Part shown: positions 18,229 through 27,182 of the stretch, one piece after another
Layout: each line of letters opens with the position of its first letter
Position numbering within the stretch: position 1 is the first letter of the stretch
DNA from: Aeromonas dhakensis
Lineage (GTDB): Bacteria > Pseudomonadota > Gammaproteobacteria > Enterobacterales > Aeromonadaceae
Length of the DNA stretch: 64,000 bases
Assembly (NCBI RefSeq): GCF_000820305.1
Contig: NZ_CDBH01000018.1
Span: 18,355-82,354, forward strand
Direction of reading: 5' to 3'
Made by a program: the position numbers and the translations under genes
The notes under the pieces: generated by a model
Database searches by the model: none
Told to the model about the DNA's origin: nothing
Seen by the model: only the letters and a program-made list of their open reading frames with translations

Positions 18229-19287
18229 TTACCACTGCGGACCTTCACTCTGGCGCCACTGCTCCAGCCAGCGCAGTACCTCGGCGGTCGCCTCTATCTG
18301 ATCGGCGGGGATGTAATTATTGATCAGGGCATCACGATAGAGGGCACGGGCCAGCGGAATGCGCTGCAGCACCGGAATACCCTCCTCTTCGGCAATCTTG
18401 CGCACCAACAGTGCCTGGGCATCGGTGAACTTGAGGGTGACCACCGGCAGCGGGGTCTCCCCCCGCTCATAGCGAATGCCGATGGCGATATGGGTCGGGT
18501 TGGCCACGATGACCGAGGAGCGCTTCACGTCGGCGCGCATGTTGCTCGATTGCAGCTCCTGGTGGAATTGACGACGCTTGCTCTTGATCTCGGGGCTCCC
18601 CTCCATCTCCTTGTACTCCCGTTTCACCTCGTCCTTGCTCATCTTGAGCTGCTTGATGTGTTGATGATGCTCGAAGGCATAGTCGGCGATGGCGATCACC
18701 ACGAAACCCATGGCGCAGATCGCCATCAGCTGGCCCAGCATGCCTCCCAGCACAGGCGCGATGCAGCTCATGCCACAGCCGGGCAATTGCAGCATGGCCT
18801 GCAGGTTACCCTCTATGGTGACCCACACCAGCAGGCTCAAGAGGCTCACCTTGAGCAGCGATTTGACGAATTCCATCAGGCTCTTGATGGAGAAGATCTT
18901 CTTGGCCCCCTCTACCGGATTGATCTTCTTGATATCGGGTTTGATCGATTCGCCGCTCAGCAAAAAGCCGTACTGGACGATGTGAGAGACGAGCACCACC
19001 AGCGCCGAAACCGCCAAAATGGGGATGCAGAGGTAGGCGAGCTCCTGCAACAGATTCTCAACCACATGGTTGAGGGCTTGGGCAAAGGGGAGATTGAGGT
19101 GGGACTCCGGGATCAGCATCAGCTTGCCCAGATGCTCGAGGTAGTAATCGGACATCGCCATCAGCATGCCGACCAGGCTCAGGATGATGGCGGTGGAGAC
19201 CACCTCCTTGCTCTTGACCACCTGCCCCTTGTTGCGGGCATCGCGCAATTTCTTGGCGGTGGGCTGTTCGGTCTTCTCGCCGCTCAT
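18229..19287 (-). CDS. ascU: T3SS export apparatus switch protein AscU (YscU/FlhB family)
   Basis: 352 residues with the family start GEKTEQPTAKKLRDARNKGQ, four membrane helices (about 28-48, 85-108, 140-160, 180-203) and the autocleavage motif NPTH at residues 263-266 (VIVANPTHIAIGIRY). Cleavage between N and P changes substrate from needle subunits to translocators. It is the last gene of the ascN operon, overlapping ascT by 4 bp. Confidence 0.97.
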   Translation of the reverse strand: MSGEKTEQPTAKKLRDARNKGQVVKSKEVVSTAIILSLVGMLMAMSDYYLEHLGKLMLIPESHLNLPFAQALNHVVENLLQELAYLCIPILAVSALVVLVSHIVQYGFLLSGESIKPDIKKINPVEGAKKIFSIKSLMEFVKSLLKVSLLSLLVWVTIEGNLQAMLQLPGCGMSCIAPVLGGMLGQLMAICAMGFVVIAIADYAFEHHQHIKQLKMSKDEVKREYKEMEGSPEIKSKRRQFHQELQSSNMRADVKRSSVIVANPTHIAIGIRYERGETPLPVVTLKFTDAQALLVRKIAEEEGIPVLQRIPLARALYRDALINNYIPADQIEATAEVLRWLEQWRQSEGPQW

Positions 19288-20072
19288 CGTGGCTCCAGTA
19301 TGGGGGCAAGCAGCCGGAGGGGATCCATCACCGCCAGCACCTGCCTATAGGCGTGATCCATCATCAGCTTGATGTAGATGACCAGCAGCAGGCTGGCGAC
19401 GGCGCTTTTGATCGGCATCGCCAGTACGAAGACGTTGAGGGAGGGGGCGAAGCGGCTGATGAGGGCCAGCCCGAATTCGGCCAGAAACATGGCGATCAGG
19501 AGCGGCGCCGCCAGCAGGGCGCAGAGCAGCAACATCTGGCTGAACTGGCTGTAGAAGAAGCTCACCCAGAGATCGCCGATGGCGGGAAAAAAGCGGGTGA
19601 CCGGCCAGCTGGCATAGCTCTGAAACAGGGCCGAGAGCAGGGCGAGAAAGGCACCTCCGGAGAAGAAGAGGGTGATCAGGGTCTGGGTCAGCAGCAGGCC
19701 GGTGGGGCTGGTCTGGCTGGCGAGACTCGGGTTGAAAAGCGAGGCCATGGCCGCACCGCGCTGGTTGTCTACCAGAAAGCCGCTTGCCTCGACGGCCCAG
19801 AAGGGGATGGCGGCGACAAAACCGATCAGCAGGCCGAGTAGCACCTCCTTGGCCACCAAGAGCGCCAGATCGAGGGCATCGATGGTGGGGGGCAGGGTGT
19901 CGGCCACCATGGGATAGGCGAATAGCGCCAGCGAGCAGACCACGCCGTTGCGGATCATCGCCCCCCCCAGCATCTGTTTGCTCAGCACAGGCAGCATGAC
20001 GAAGCAGCTGATAAAGCGTGGCAGCAGCATGGTGTAGGCCAGCATCTGGCCCTGCAGACTCTCGAAGGTCAT
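19284..20072 (-). CDS. ascT: T3SS inner membrane export protein AscT (YscT/SpaR/FliR family)
   Basis: 262 residues, mostly membrane helices, starting MTFESLQGQMLAYTMLLPRF. Family segments are FWAVEASGFLVDNQRGAAMA and FLAEFGLALISRFAPSLNVF. It forms the export gate with AscR and AscS. The frame is open further upstream, but the ATG at 20072 overlaps the ascS stop by 4 bp and gives the normal YscT length. Confidence 0.95.
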   Translation of the reverse strand: MTFESLQGQMLAYTMLLPRFISCFVMLPVLSKQMLGGAMIRNGVVCSLALFAYPMVADTLPPTIDALDLALLVAKEVLLGLLIGFVAAIPFWAVEASGFLVDNQRGAAMASLFNPSLASQTSPTGLLLTQTLITLFFSGGAFLALLSALFQSYASWPVTRFFPAIGDLWVSFFYSQFSQMLLLCALLAAPLLIAMFLAEFGLALISRFAPSLNVFVLAMPIKSAVASLLLVIYIKLMMDHAYRQVLAVMDPLRLLAPILEPR

Positions 20073-20335
20073 TGGATCTGCGGTACCTTGAGCAGCACCA
20101 TGTCGGCAAAGCTGTAGAGCTCGTTTCCCAGCCAGGCGGTGGTGGCAAACAGGGTGATCACTACGGCGACGAGCTTGGCGACAAAGCCCAGCGTCTGCTC
20201 CTGGATCTGGGTCAGCGCCTGCAGCAGCGAGACGAGGGTGCCCACCAGTGCTGCCACCAGCACGGGGGGCATCGAGAGGATCAGCACCAGCCAGAGGGTC
20301 TGGCTGGTGAAGTGAAGAATATCGGCATGACTCAT
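20069..20335 (-). CDS. ascS: T3SS export gate protein AscS (YscS/FliQ family)
   Basis: 88 residues, a two-helix membrane hairpin (TLWLVLILSMPPVLVAALVG and a second helix about 52-70) with the FliQ/YscS motif LLQALTQIQEQTLGFVAKLV. It begins 2 bp after ascR and overlaps ascT. It is part of the helical export gate complex. Confidence 0.95.
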   Translation of the reverse strand: MSHADILHFTSQTLWLVLILSMPPVLVAALVGTLVSLLQALTQIQEQTLGFVAKLVAVVITLFATTAWLGNELYSFADMVLLKVPQIQ

Positions 20336-20337
20336 GA

Positions 20338-20991
20338 CTAGCCTCCGTAACTGGTAACCAGCCCGTGGGTGAGGCGGGCCCAGCCATCGAGCAGCACAAA
20401 CAGCAGCAGCTTGAAGGGGAGCGAGATGGTCATGGGGGAGACCATCATCATCCCCATCGCCAGCAGAATGTTGGAGATGATGAGATCGATGGCGATAAAG
20501 GGCAGATAAATCAGAAACCCAATCTCGAAGGCACGGCTCAGCTCGCTCACGGTAAAGGCGGGTAGCAGGATCAGCAGGCTGTCTGGCTCCAGCCGGTCGG
20601 CATATTCGCTGGGCCAGAGCTGCTTGGTGCTGTCGATGAAGAAGGCATGCTCCCGCGGCTTGATCTGCTTTTTCAGAAAAGCTCGGTAGGGTGCCATCCC
20701 CTCGTCGAGAAACTTCTCCACCGATTCTGACTTGGTGAGCGATACCTCGTTCTGGCGCAGGTAATCCTGGGTGGCAAACCCGACCGGTGCCATCACATAG
20801 ATGCTGAGGATGATGGCCAGCCCGTACATCGCCATGTTGGGGGGGATCTGCTGCACCCCGAGGGCGTTGCGCAGCAGCGAGAAGACCACCGCCAGCTTGA
20901 CGAAGGAAGTGGCCATCACGGCGATAAAGGGGAGCAGGGCCAGCAGGGCCAAGCCGACGATGAGATTGAGCTCGTCCGGCAACTGGATCAT
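20338..20991 (-). CDS. ascR: T3SS export gate protein AscR (YscR/FliP family)
   Basis: 217 residues with four membrane helices and the FliP/YscR signatures FVKLAVVFSLLRNALGVQQI, LLILLPAFTVSELSRAFEIG and FLIYLPFIAIDLIISNILLA. Five copies form the core of the export gate. It overlaps the ascQ stop by 4 bp. Confidence 0.96.
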   Translation of the reverse strand: MIQLPDELNLIVGLALLALLPFIAVMATSFVKLAVVFSLLRNALGVQQIPPNMAMYGLAIILSIYVMAPVGFATQDYLRQNEVSLTKSESVEKFLDEGMAPYRAFLKKQIKPREHAFFIDSTKQLWPSEYADRLEPDSLLILLPAFTVSELSRAFEIGFLIYLPFIAIDLIISNILLAMGMMMVSPMTISLPFKLLLFVLLDGWARLTHGLVTSYGG

Positions 20992-21257
20992 GATTGCGAC
21001 TCGCTCTTGAGGCGCTCGACCCGTACCCCGAGCCGTCCCTGGATTTCGACCAGTCGACCGCTGCCGAGCAGGTGACCATTGCTGATGATACGCACCTCGC
21101 CATCGATGGGGGCGCCGAGATCGACAAGGGAGCCCGGTTGCAGTGTGGTGAGAGTGTGCCAATCCAGCGTCTGGCGGCCCACTTCGAAGGTGACCTGAAC
21201 GGGCAGGCCCTCCAGCTGGCTGGCGTCGAGGGTGTCATCGGGGGCGGCGTTGTGCAT
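20988..21257 (-). CDS. Possible internal-start product AscQ-C
   Basis: Translation from Met220 of AscQ would give an 89-residue SpoA-domain protein. In Yersinia YscQ an internal start near codon 218 yields a C-terminal product of similar size needed for secretion. On the minus strand, GGA occurs 10 bases before this ATG, a modest ribosome site. This is inferred from position and family knowledge. Confidence 0.45.
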   Translation of the reverse strand: MHNAAPDDTLDASQLEGLPVQVTFEVGRQTLDWHTLTTLQPGSLVDLGAPIDGEVRIISNGHLLGSGRLVEIQGRLGVRVERLKSESQS

Positions 21258-21914
21258 GGCAGTCAGTTCCAGATGTTGTTGATGGGGGTGGCAGTAGGCA
21301 AAGGGGCGTCCCTCGACGCAGACCAGTAGTTGCTGGCCGAGCAAGGGGCTCGGCGGCGGCAGCAGCACATCGCCACAGGCCAGCGTCTCGACATCGGCGA
21401 TGGCGACGCGCATAGTCCCCCATTGCAAGGAGAGGGTGAGCGGCAGCGGCAACCGTTGTTGGATAGGCCGGGGAGGCAGTTTGCCAAGCAGTGGGCCGGG
21501 CTTGGCGAGCCAGAGGGCGAGGGTCGCCCCCTCGCGCTTGAGCAGGAGTTGCAGCGCAGGCTCGTCGGCTTCTTCACCGATAGCATGAGCGGCCAGCGCC
21601 GAGCAGATGAGGCCGCCAAGGGGCTGCCCCAGCCGCTCGATCAGTGCCAGCTGCAGGGATTCGGGCAGGCTCAGCAGGGCCGCCTGCTGCAGATCCGGTG
21701 CCAGCCAGCGGGCCAGCTCGGCGCCATGGCACAGAAGTGGCACAGAGAGCCCCTGCCACTGCAGTTGCAAGCGGCAGTCGAGGCTGGCCGGCAGCGGCGC
21801 GATGGCGAGTCGGAGCTCGCCGCCGCTCCAGTCGTAGTGGTGGCGGCACTGGCTGAGCCGCTGCTGCAGGGTCAGCTCAGTCTGCGAGGCAAAGGTAAAG
21901 GCAATCGATGTCAT
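20988..21914 (-). CDS. ascQ: T3SS sorting-platform/C-ring protein AscQ (YscQ family)
   Basis: 308 residues. The C-terminal SpoA (FliN-like) domain, about 225-305, reads LEGLPVQVTFEVGRQTLDWH and VDLGAPIDGEVRIISNGHLL. AscQ should form the cytoplasmic pods that dock AscN, AscL and AscK. An in-frame ATG at 21257 (Met220) with an upstream GGA could give a separate 89-residue C-terminal product, as reported for YscQ-C. The main start at 21914 overlaps the ascP stop. Confidence 0.93.
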   Translation of the reverse strand: MTSIAFTFASQTELTLQQRLSQCRHHYDWSGGELRLAIAPLPASLDCRLQLQWQGLSVPLLCHGAELARWLAPDLQQAALLSLPESLQLALIERLGQPLGGLICSALAAHAIGEEADEPALQLLLKREGATLALWLAKPGPLLGKLPPRPIQQRLPLPLTLSLQWGTMRVAIADVETLACGDVLLPPPSPLLGQQLLVCVEGRPFAYCHPHQQHLELTAMHNAAPDDTLDASQLEGLPVQVTFEVGRQTLDWHTLTTLQPGSLVDLGAPIDGEVRIISNGHLLGSGRLVEIQGRLGVRVERLKSESQS

Positions 21915-22990
21915 GCGTCGGCATCCCACTCGTCATAGATGGATCGTTTCTGGCGCGATCCCTGTTCGCTGTCGCCTCGGGTGAAGAGATCGAAGGCGAC
22001 CCGCTCACCGGGGTAGAGGCGCTGCAGGCGATCGATGAGTTCACTGCGCCCCTGATTGAGCAGCAGCTGTCCCTGCTCGCTGGCGAGGATCTCCACCTGC
22101 AGCGCCCCCTGATGGTGCTCGATGCGGATGGCGAGATCGCCGAGTGCAGGCAGGGTGAGCTGCAGCAAGGGAGGGCGATCCGGGCGACCCACTTCCAGCT
22201 GAATGTCTACCGCAAGCCGGCGCAGCAGCTGACTCAGCTCGTGGTTATCGGAACTGGGGGCAACCCGAGCCAACAGCAGATCCCCCGGTGTCACTGTGAG
22301 GGGGGGCACCCGGATGAGCGAGCCGACAAAGCTTCCCCCCTCAGGTGGTACTTCCTCGTCGCTGATGGGCGCACTCTCGAGCGGCTCCTCTTTTGGTGGT
22401 GACGGCTCAAGGCATCGCAGGGATGCGAGCTCGCCGCGCTCCGGCAGTGTGTCGCTCTCTGTCGGGGGCTGGCTTTCTACTTGCAGAGCCGGTGCGTGCA
22501 CATAGGGTTGTTCCTGCGCACCGGGTTCGGCTGCAACAGGGGACGTGGCATCGCTTGCGATATCGCGCGGCAACCTCGTCTCCTGAGCGTCCTCGCTCCC
22601 TTGTTGTGCAACCTGCGCCGTGTTGCCTTCCCCTGTTGATGGTGACGCGGCGGGCAGTGGTTGGGCTTCCTGCCGATCGCTTCCCTCTGGCAGGTCGGAG
22701 GATTCCTTGGGCCGTGGGGCCTGGCGAGCTTGCCGCTTCTGCGCGAGTCTTCTCTCTTCGGCGGCGCCCTGGCGGCCGGCAAGGTCGTCATCCGGTGTCG
22801 ACCTGCGGCTCTCGTTCGGTTTGCCGAGCCGCTCCTGTGGACCACTTGCCTTCTGCTGTGTGGACACGAGGCGCAGGGCCTGCTCGAAGCGCTGCTGCTG
22901 CGCTTGATCGGCCTTGATGAGCTCCTGTCGCAGACTCAGCGGCTCGGAGGCGGCCATGGTGTCTGCACTGGGGGTGATGAGTCGGTTCAT
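21911..22990 (-). CDS. ascP: T3SS needle-length ruler AscP (YscP family)
   Basis: 359 residues. The protein is Gln/Glu/Pro/Ser-rich and low-complexity (about 15-220), followed by a folded C-terminal substrate-switch domain (about 235-345: LAVDIQLEVGRPDRPPLLQL, ALGDLAIRIEHHQGALQVEI) like the T3S4 domain of YscP/FliK. It measures needle length and triggers AscU switching. Position between ascO and ascQ fixes the identity, since the sequence itself varies quickly in this family. Confidence 0.9.
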   Translation of the reverse strand: MNRLITPSADTMAASEPLSLRQELIKADQAQQQRFEQALRLVSTQQKASGPQERLGKPNESRRSTPDDDLAGRQGAAEERRLAQKRQARQAPRPKESSDLPEGSDRQEAQPLPAASPSTGEGNTAQVAQQGSEDAQETRLPRDIASDATSPVAAEPGAQEQPYVHAPALQVESQPPTESDTLPERGELASLRCLEPSPPKEEPLESAPISDEEVPPEGGSFVGSLIRVPPLTVTPGDLLLARVAPSSDNHELSQLLRRLAVDIQLEVGRPDRPPLLQLTLPALGDLAIRIEHHQGALQVEILASEQGQLLLNQGRSELIDRLQRLYPGERVAFDLFTRGDSEQGSRQKRSIYDEWDADA

Positions 22991-22996
22991 CTCTGG

Positions 22997-23458
22997 TCAC
23001 ATCCTGATCTGCTGGCGGAACTCTTCCTGTTCCTGCTCTTCGTTGTAGTCGCGCAGGGCTTGCCGGGCGGCCTGCTCCTGTCGGTGTAATTCGGCAAACT
23101 TCTCTTGCTGCTGGCGAGCGCGGTGCACCGCCAGTTGGCACGCCTGCAAGCGGGTGCGCTCCTCGGCCACCCGTTCGCCTTGCTCGGCCGCCATCTGCTC
23201 GAGGTGCGCCTCTTTCTCTCGCAGCAGGGCGACCTTCTGTTGCCACGCCTTGAGCCCCTTGCGATCGAGCTGCTCTTGCTGACAGAGGGCAAACAGGCGG
23301 TCCTCCTCGGCAAGGCGCCACTGGCGGTAGTCCTGGCTCTCCTGTTCGGCTTCCCGCTGACGGGCGTGGGCCTGTTGCAGCCGGGCCTGCTGGGCCGCGA
23401 GCTGCTGCTCGGCTCGTTCCAGCCGCAAGTGCTTGATTTTTTGCAAACGCCCGATCAT
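22997..23458 (-). CDS. ascO: T3SS central stalk protein AscO (YscO/FliJ-like)
   Basis: 153 residues predicted to be one long antiparallel coiled coil, rich in Glu, Gln, Arg and Ala ([40 protein letters not shown]). YscO proteins link the ATPase hexamer to the AscV export gate. The start overlaps the ascN stop by 4 bp, and the gene ends 6 bp before ascP. Confidence 0.92.
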   Translation of the reverse strand: MIGRLQKIKHLRLERAEQQLAAQQARLQQAHARQREAEQESQDYRQWRLAEEDRLFALCQQEQLDRKGLKAWQQKVALLREKEAHLEQMAAEQGERVAEERTRLQACQLAVHRARQQQEKFAELHRQEQAARQALRDYNEEQEQEEFRQQIRM

Positions 23459-24777
23459 TGGGTCAGTGCATCCAGGGTGGCGAGCGCGTCTGGCAGGGCG
23501 CTCGGCTCATGGGTTCCTTGTCTCAACCACTGCCGGATCGCCTCGATACGGGCGATCGCCTCGTCGGCCACCTTGTCCTGCCCCTTCTGGTATTCGCCGA
23601 TCTGCAACAGCAGCTCCACCTCTTCGTACTTGGCCAGCCAGCTGCGCAGGCGACCGGCCTGTGCCTGATGGTCTGGCGTTATGATCTGGTTCATCACCCG
23701 GCTGGCGGAGCGCAGCACGTCGATGGCCGGGTAGTGGTTGGCCGCCGCCAGCTTGCGCGAGAGGATGATGTGACCATCGAGGATGGAGCGGGTCTCATCG
23801 GCCACCGGCTCTGTCATGTCGTCCCCCTCCACCAGCACGGTGTAGAGGGCGGTGATGGAGCCCTTGTCCGACTGACCGGCCCGCTCCATCAGGCGGGGCA
23901 GGGCGGCGAAGACGGACGGCGGGTAGCCTCGCCGGGTCGGCGGCTCGCCGGCGGCCAGACCAATCTCGCGCTGGGCGCGGGCGAAGCGGGTGACAGAGTC
24001 CATCAGCAGCAGAACCCGCTTGCCCTGATCCCGAAAATACTCGGCGATGGAGGTGGCGACAAAGCCGGCCTTGGCCCGCTCCATGGCGGGGCGATCCGAG
24101 GTGGCCACTACCAGCACGGCTTTCTTGAGACCCTCTTCCCCCAGATCTGCCTCGATAAATTCCCGCACCTCCCGGCCCCGCTCACCGATCAGCGCCAGCA
24201 CTGTGACATCCACCTCGGCGCTGCGGATAAGCGATGCCAGCAGGGTACTTTTGCCACCACCGGCGGCGGCGAAGATCCCCATCCGCTGCCCCTCGCCGCA
24301 GGTGAGCAGCCCATCGATGGCGCGAATGCCCAGCGAAATTGGTTGTTCTATTCGCTTGCGACTCATGGGGGCCGGTGCATCCCGATAGACCGGATACCAG
24401 GCGGCGGGCTCCGGTAGCTGGCCGCCCGAGAAGGGGTTGCCAAGGCCATCCAGTACCTGGCCCAGCAGATGTTCGCCGACCCCGACCTGATGCATGGCAC
24501 CGGTCGGGCTCACTTCGGTATTGGAAGAGATGCCAAACATCTCGCCCAGCGGGGTGAGCAGCGCCTGATGCTGGGCAAAACCGATCACCTCGGCCTGCAG
24601 GGAGAGGGTGTTGTCGGGGTTGCGCAGATGGCAGAGCTCGCCGATGCGCACTCCGGGCACCACGGCTTTGAGCAGGGTGCCGGTCACCTGGGTGACCCGG
24701 CCACGGATCTGGATAAGACGGCACTCGTCGATGGCATGACGTAATTGGCCGGAGATGTGGTCGAGGGAAAGGGTCAT
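23455..24777 (-). CDS. ascN: T3SS ATPase AscN
   Basis: 440 residues, the length of YscN. Walker A is [17 protein letters not shown], Walker B is [20 protein letters not shown], and [12 protein letters not shown] and the [18 protein letters not shown] segment are diagnostic of F1-like export ATPases. It unfolds substrates and releases chaperones at the base of the injectisome. Start 24777 gives [18 protein letters not shown]. It heads the ascN-U operon behind an ExsA-type promoter. Confidence 0.97.
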   Translation of the reverse strand: MTLSLDHISGQLRHAIDECRLIQIRGRVTQVTGTLLKAVVPGVRIGELCHLRNPDNTLSLQAEVIGFAQHQALLTPLGEMFGISSNTEVSPTGAMHQVGVGEHLLGQVLDGLGNPFSGGQLPEPAAWYPVYRDAPAPMSRKRIEQPISLGIRAIDGLLTCGEGQRMGIFAAAGGGKSTLLASLIRSAEVDVTVLALIGERGREVREFIEADLGEEGLKKAVLVVATSDRPAMERAKAGFVATSIAEYFRDQGKRVLLLMDSVTRFARAQREIGLAAGEPPTRRGYPPSVFAALPRLMERAGQSDKGSITALYTVLVEGDDMTEPVADETRSILDGHIILSRKLAAANHYPAIDVLRSASRVMNQIITPDHQAQAGRLRSWLAKYEEVELLLQIGEYQKGQDKVADEAIARIEAIRQWLRQGTHEPSALPDALATLDALTQ

Positions 24778-24804
24778 GAAACTGCACCAGTGGAAACGGT
24801 GGCC

Positions 24805-24855
24805 ACTATAAGGAAACCCTGTCGTGCTGGATTTCAGCACGAGTCGGGACTTTTT
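24805..24855 (-). promoter_or_regulatory. ExsA-type promoter of the ascN-ascU operon
   Basis: On the minus strand, AAAAA starts at 24855, GAC follows at the canonical distance, then TGAAA, and TATAGT (24810-24805) comes exactly 20 bp after the site. This agrees with the A-run / GnC / TGnnA pattern known for ExsA in Pseudomonas. It is back to back with the aopN promoter. Confidence 0.78.
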
Positions 24856-24877
24856 AGAAAACGGTTGGGGCAGGCCT

Positions 24878-24928
24878 AAAAATTCACGGCTGATTTTGGC
24901 ATAGGTGCAATGAGGCGGTTTTTATAAT
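24878..24928 (+). promoter_or_regulatory. ExsA-type promoter of the aopN-ascV-acrR operon
   Basis: AAAAA at 24878, GGC at 24888, TGGCA at 24897, then a perfect TATAAT at 24923, 20 bp past the site. A 37-bp gap separates the -10 element from the aopN ATG. It has the same layout as the divergent ascN promoter. Confidence 0.8.
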
Positions 24929-24964
24929 GCCACCCTCATCAAACCATTCATCACGGGAGTTTCC

Positions 24965-25843
24965 ATGGCCATTATCCAGAGCAACCCCTACGTTACCGCT
25001 ACCCAACATGAAGGACGCGGGGAGGAGGCTTCTCGGCAACAACTTCCTCTGCCGGGAGGGTTGTTTCAGGGCGAGCGGGTCGTGCTGGCTTCTGCGTCTC
25101 AATCCCTGGCAGATGCCGCGGAAGAGCTCACCTTTGTCTTCTCCGAACGTTCAGAGATCTCGCTCGCCAAGCGCAAGCTGAGTGACAGCCATGCCCGTAT
25201 CAGCGAGATCGAGGCACTGGTGGGCGACTATCTGGACAAGGTGCCCGAGCTCGAGCGCCAGCAGAAGATCAAGGAGATGGTCAGCCATCTTGGCAGCGGC
25301 AGGCTGGCCAATCTCTCTCAGCTGCTGGCTTATCTGGAAAGCTATTCCGGCGAAGTCAGTGAACAGTTTGAGGCGCTCTGTCAGGCCCGCAAGGCGCTGG
25401 CCGGGCGGCCCGAGATGCAGGGAACCCTCAATCTTATCGAGCAGGCGCTGGCCAAGCTGGCTGAGGAGCAAGGTGCCGCTATCGTGCTGGGTGCCCGTAT
25501 CACAGGGCCGGCGGCCGATGCAGCCAGACAAGGAGTCGGCAGTGAGCAGGACTTGCGTGATCTCTACCGTGATGCGGTACAAGACTATCGCGCACTCTCG
25601 GTGGCCTGGCGTGATATTCACAGCCGCTTTGGCAACGGTGCATTGGAAAAGGTAACCGGCTTCATGATGAAGGCCCTCAGCGCCGATCTGGATAGCCAGC
25701 AACGTTGGCTCGATCCGGTCAAGCTGGAGCGGGTGATGAGCGACATGCACAAACTGCGGCTGCTCAATACCTTGTCGGCCCAGGTAGATGAGCTGTGGCA
25801 ACGAGTGAAGGAGGGAACGGCCCATGGCATACGGGCCTTCTGA
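24965..25843 (+). CDS. aopN: T3SS gatekeeper AopN (YopN/PopN family)
   Basis: 292 residues with an N-terminal secretion signal (MAIIQSNPYVTATQHEGRG) and the all-helical YopN/SepL-like domain (about 45-285; LAKRKLSDSHARISEIEALV). With Acr1 (TyeA) and the Acr2-AscB chaperone pair it plugs the channel until host contact. It is the first gene of its operon and overlaps acr1 by 20 bp. Confidence 0.95.
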   Translation: MAIIQSNPYVTATQHEGRGEEASRQQLPLPGGLFQGERVVLASASQSLADAAEELTFVFSERSEISLAKRKLSDSHARISEIEALVGDYLDKVPELERQQKIKEMVSHLGSGRLANLSQLLAYLESYSGEVSEQFEALCQARKALAGRPEMQGTLNLIEQALAKLAEEQGAAIVLGARITGPAADAARQGVGSEQDLRDLYRDAVQDYRALSVAWRDIHSRFGNGALEKVTGFMMKALSADLDSQQRWLDPVKLERVMSDMHKLRLLNTLSAQVDELWQRVKEGTAHGIRAF

Positions 25844-26105
25844 TCTGATGGGCGATCTGATTGCACTGGTGGAAAAACGCTGGGCAACCGTCCGTGATGT
25901 GGAGCAGGTCGGGGCGGCGCTTGAACTGGATGAGGTCCAGACGCAGGTGTTGCTCTACCAGGAGCTCAAGCGATTGGTCCGGTTGCTGCCGGTGGAGCTC
26001 TTCAGTGAAGAAGAGCAGCGTCAGAACCTGTTGCAATGTTGTCAGGGGGCGCTCGATAACGCCATCGAGCGCGAAGAGGATGAGCTGTCTGGAGACCCGT
26101 CATGA
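25824..26105 (+). CDS. acr1: T3SS gatekeeper partner Acr1 (TyeA homologue)
   Basis: 93 residues, helical, starting MAYGPSDLMGDLIALVEKRW, very close to the TyeA pattern (ELKRLVRLLPVELFSEEEQR). It binds the C-terminus of AopN. In some relatives YopN and TyeA are fused by frameshift; here the 20-bp overlap in another frame would allow that. GGAGGGA precedes the ATG. Confidence 0.93.
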   Translation: MAYGPSDLMGDLIALVEKRWATVRDVEQVGAALELDEVQTQVLLYQELKRLVRLLPVELFSEEEQRQNLLQCCQGALDNAIEREEDELSGDPS

Positions 26106-26473
26106 ACTGGATTGAACCTCAGCTGGTGCAATTTTGCCAGGATCTGGGTATTACCATCGGGGATAACCCCCATTCCCTGATCCAGCTTGAACTGGAGCAG
26201 AGCGGCACCCTGCAACTGGAACGTCATCAGGGGCAGCTGACCCTCTGGCTGGCTCGCCGAGTGCCATGGCACCAGAGTGGTGAGGCCATCCGCCGTGCCA
26301 TGAGCCTCACCGCCGCAGCTCAGGCTCCCGCCCTGCCGGTACGTTGCGGCTGGCTGGAAGAGGATCAGTTGATCCTGTTCGTCACACTGGATGAGCGAAA
26401 CGTCACCCTTCCTCTTCTGCACCAGGCGCTGCACACCCTGACCCAGTTGCAGCGTGAGGCCCTGGTGTCATGA
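26102..26473 (+). CDS. acr2: T3SS chaperone Acr2 (SycN homologue)
   Basis: 123 residues of the class I chaperone fold (WIEPQLVQFCQDLGITIGDN; LTLWLARRVPWHQSGEAIRR). SycN pairs with YscB (AscB here) to escort the gatekeeper YopN (AopN). Its ATGA start overlaps acr1 and its end overlaps ascX by 4 bp. Confidence 0.92.
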   Translation: MNWIEPQLVQFCQDLGITIGDNPHSLIQLELEQSGTLQLERHQGQLTLWLARRVPWHQSGEAIRRAMSLTAAAQAPALPVRCGWLEEDQLILFVTLDERNVTLPLLHQALHTLTQLQREALVS

Positions 26474-26835
26474 GTCGTATTACTGCGGCCCATATCGGTA
26501 TCGAGCAACTGAGTGCCATCCGGCTCGACGAGCAGGATCAGAGCCTGCCGGGGCGTTATGCCCTGTTGCCGGATGGCCAATCCATCGAACCCCATATCAC
26601 CAGGCTTTATCCCGAGCGTCTGGCCGAGCGGGCGCTGCTGGACTTCGCTGCGCCAGACCGTGGCTTTCACGACTTGCGGCGACCGCGGGATTTCAGCCTG
26701 GCGATGCAGGGGCTACGAGCCGTGCTGATGGAGGGGCAGACGGCCGAGCTAAAGGCGGCCGGATTACTGCTCGAGCGGATGCACGAGGATGAACAATTGA
26801 TGCAGATGACCCTCCATCTGTTGCACAAGGTATGA
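26470..26835 (+). CDS. ascX: T3SS export protein AscX (YscX family)
   Basis: 121 residues (ITAAHIGIEQLSAIRLDEQD; LYPERLAERALLDFAAPDRG). YscX is an early secreted protein that, with YscY, binds the export gate YscV and is needed for needle assembly. It overlaps acr2 and ascY by 4 bp each, and its partner is encoded immediately downstream. Confidence 0.93.
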   Translation: MSRITAAHIGIEQLSAIRLDEQDQSLPGRYALLPDGQSIEPHITRLYPERLAERALLDFAAPDRGFHDLRRPRDFSLAMQGLRAVLMEGQTAELKAAGLLLERMHEDEQLMQMTLHLLHKV

Positions 26836-27182
26836 CCATGATTCTTTCGTCACAGCAGCAGGATCTGTTGCTGCTCACTGGTTGGCTGCATCTGCAGTAC
26901 GGCCACGCCGATCGTGCGACCACACTGCTGGCCGCCCTGTTGCAGCTCTACCCGGCGCATCAGGCCGGACGACGCATGCTGCTGGTGTCACTGCTCAAGC
27001 TGGGCCGTGGCGAGGAGGCGCTGGCGCACGTGGAACAGCTGGTGGCTGAAGGTGAGGCGGATGGGGCCTTGTGGCTCTGTCGCAGCCGTGCCTGCCAGTT
27101 GGCAGGAAGACTGGATGAAGCCCGCTTCGCCTATCAACACTATCTCGAACTGGAAGAGCAGAATGAATCAACGCTCCCTTGA
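26832..27182 (+). CDS. ascY: T3SS chaperone AscY (YscY family)
   Basis: 116 residues with TPR-like helical repeats ([40 protein letters not shown]). It is the chaperone of AscX and adaptor to AscV. A second in-frame ATG at 26838 ([13 protein letters not shown]) is an alternative start. It overlaps ascV by 20 bp. Confidence 0.93.
   Translation: MTMILSSQQQDLLLLTGWLHLQYGHADRATTLLAALLQLYPAHQAGRRMLLVSLLKLGRGEEALAHVEQLVAEGEADGALWLCRSRACQLAGRLDEARFAYQHYLELEEQNESTLP

Noticed and set aside
18163..19350. 395-codon open frame antisense to ascU
   Set aside because: Shadow frame; ascU has the NPTH site and the family start.
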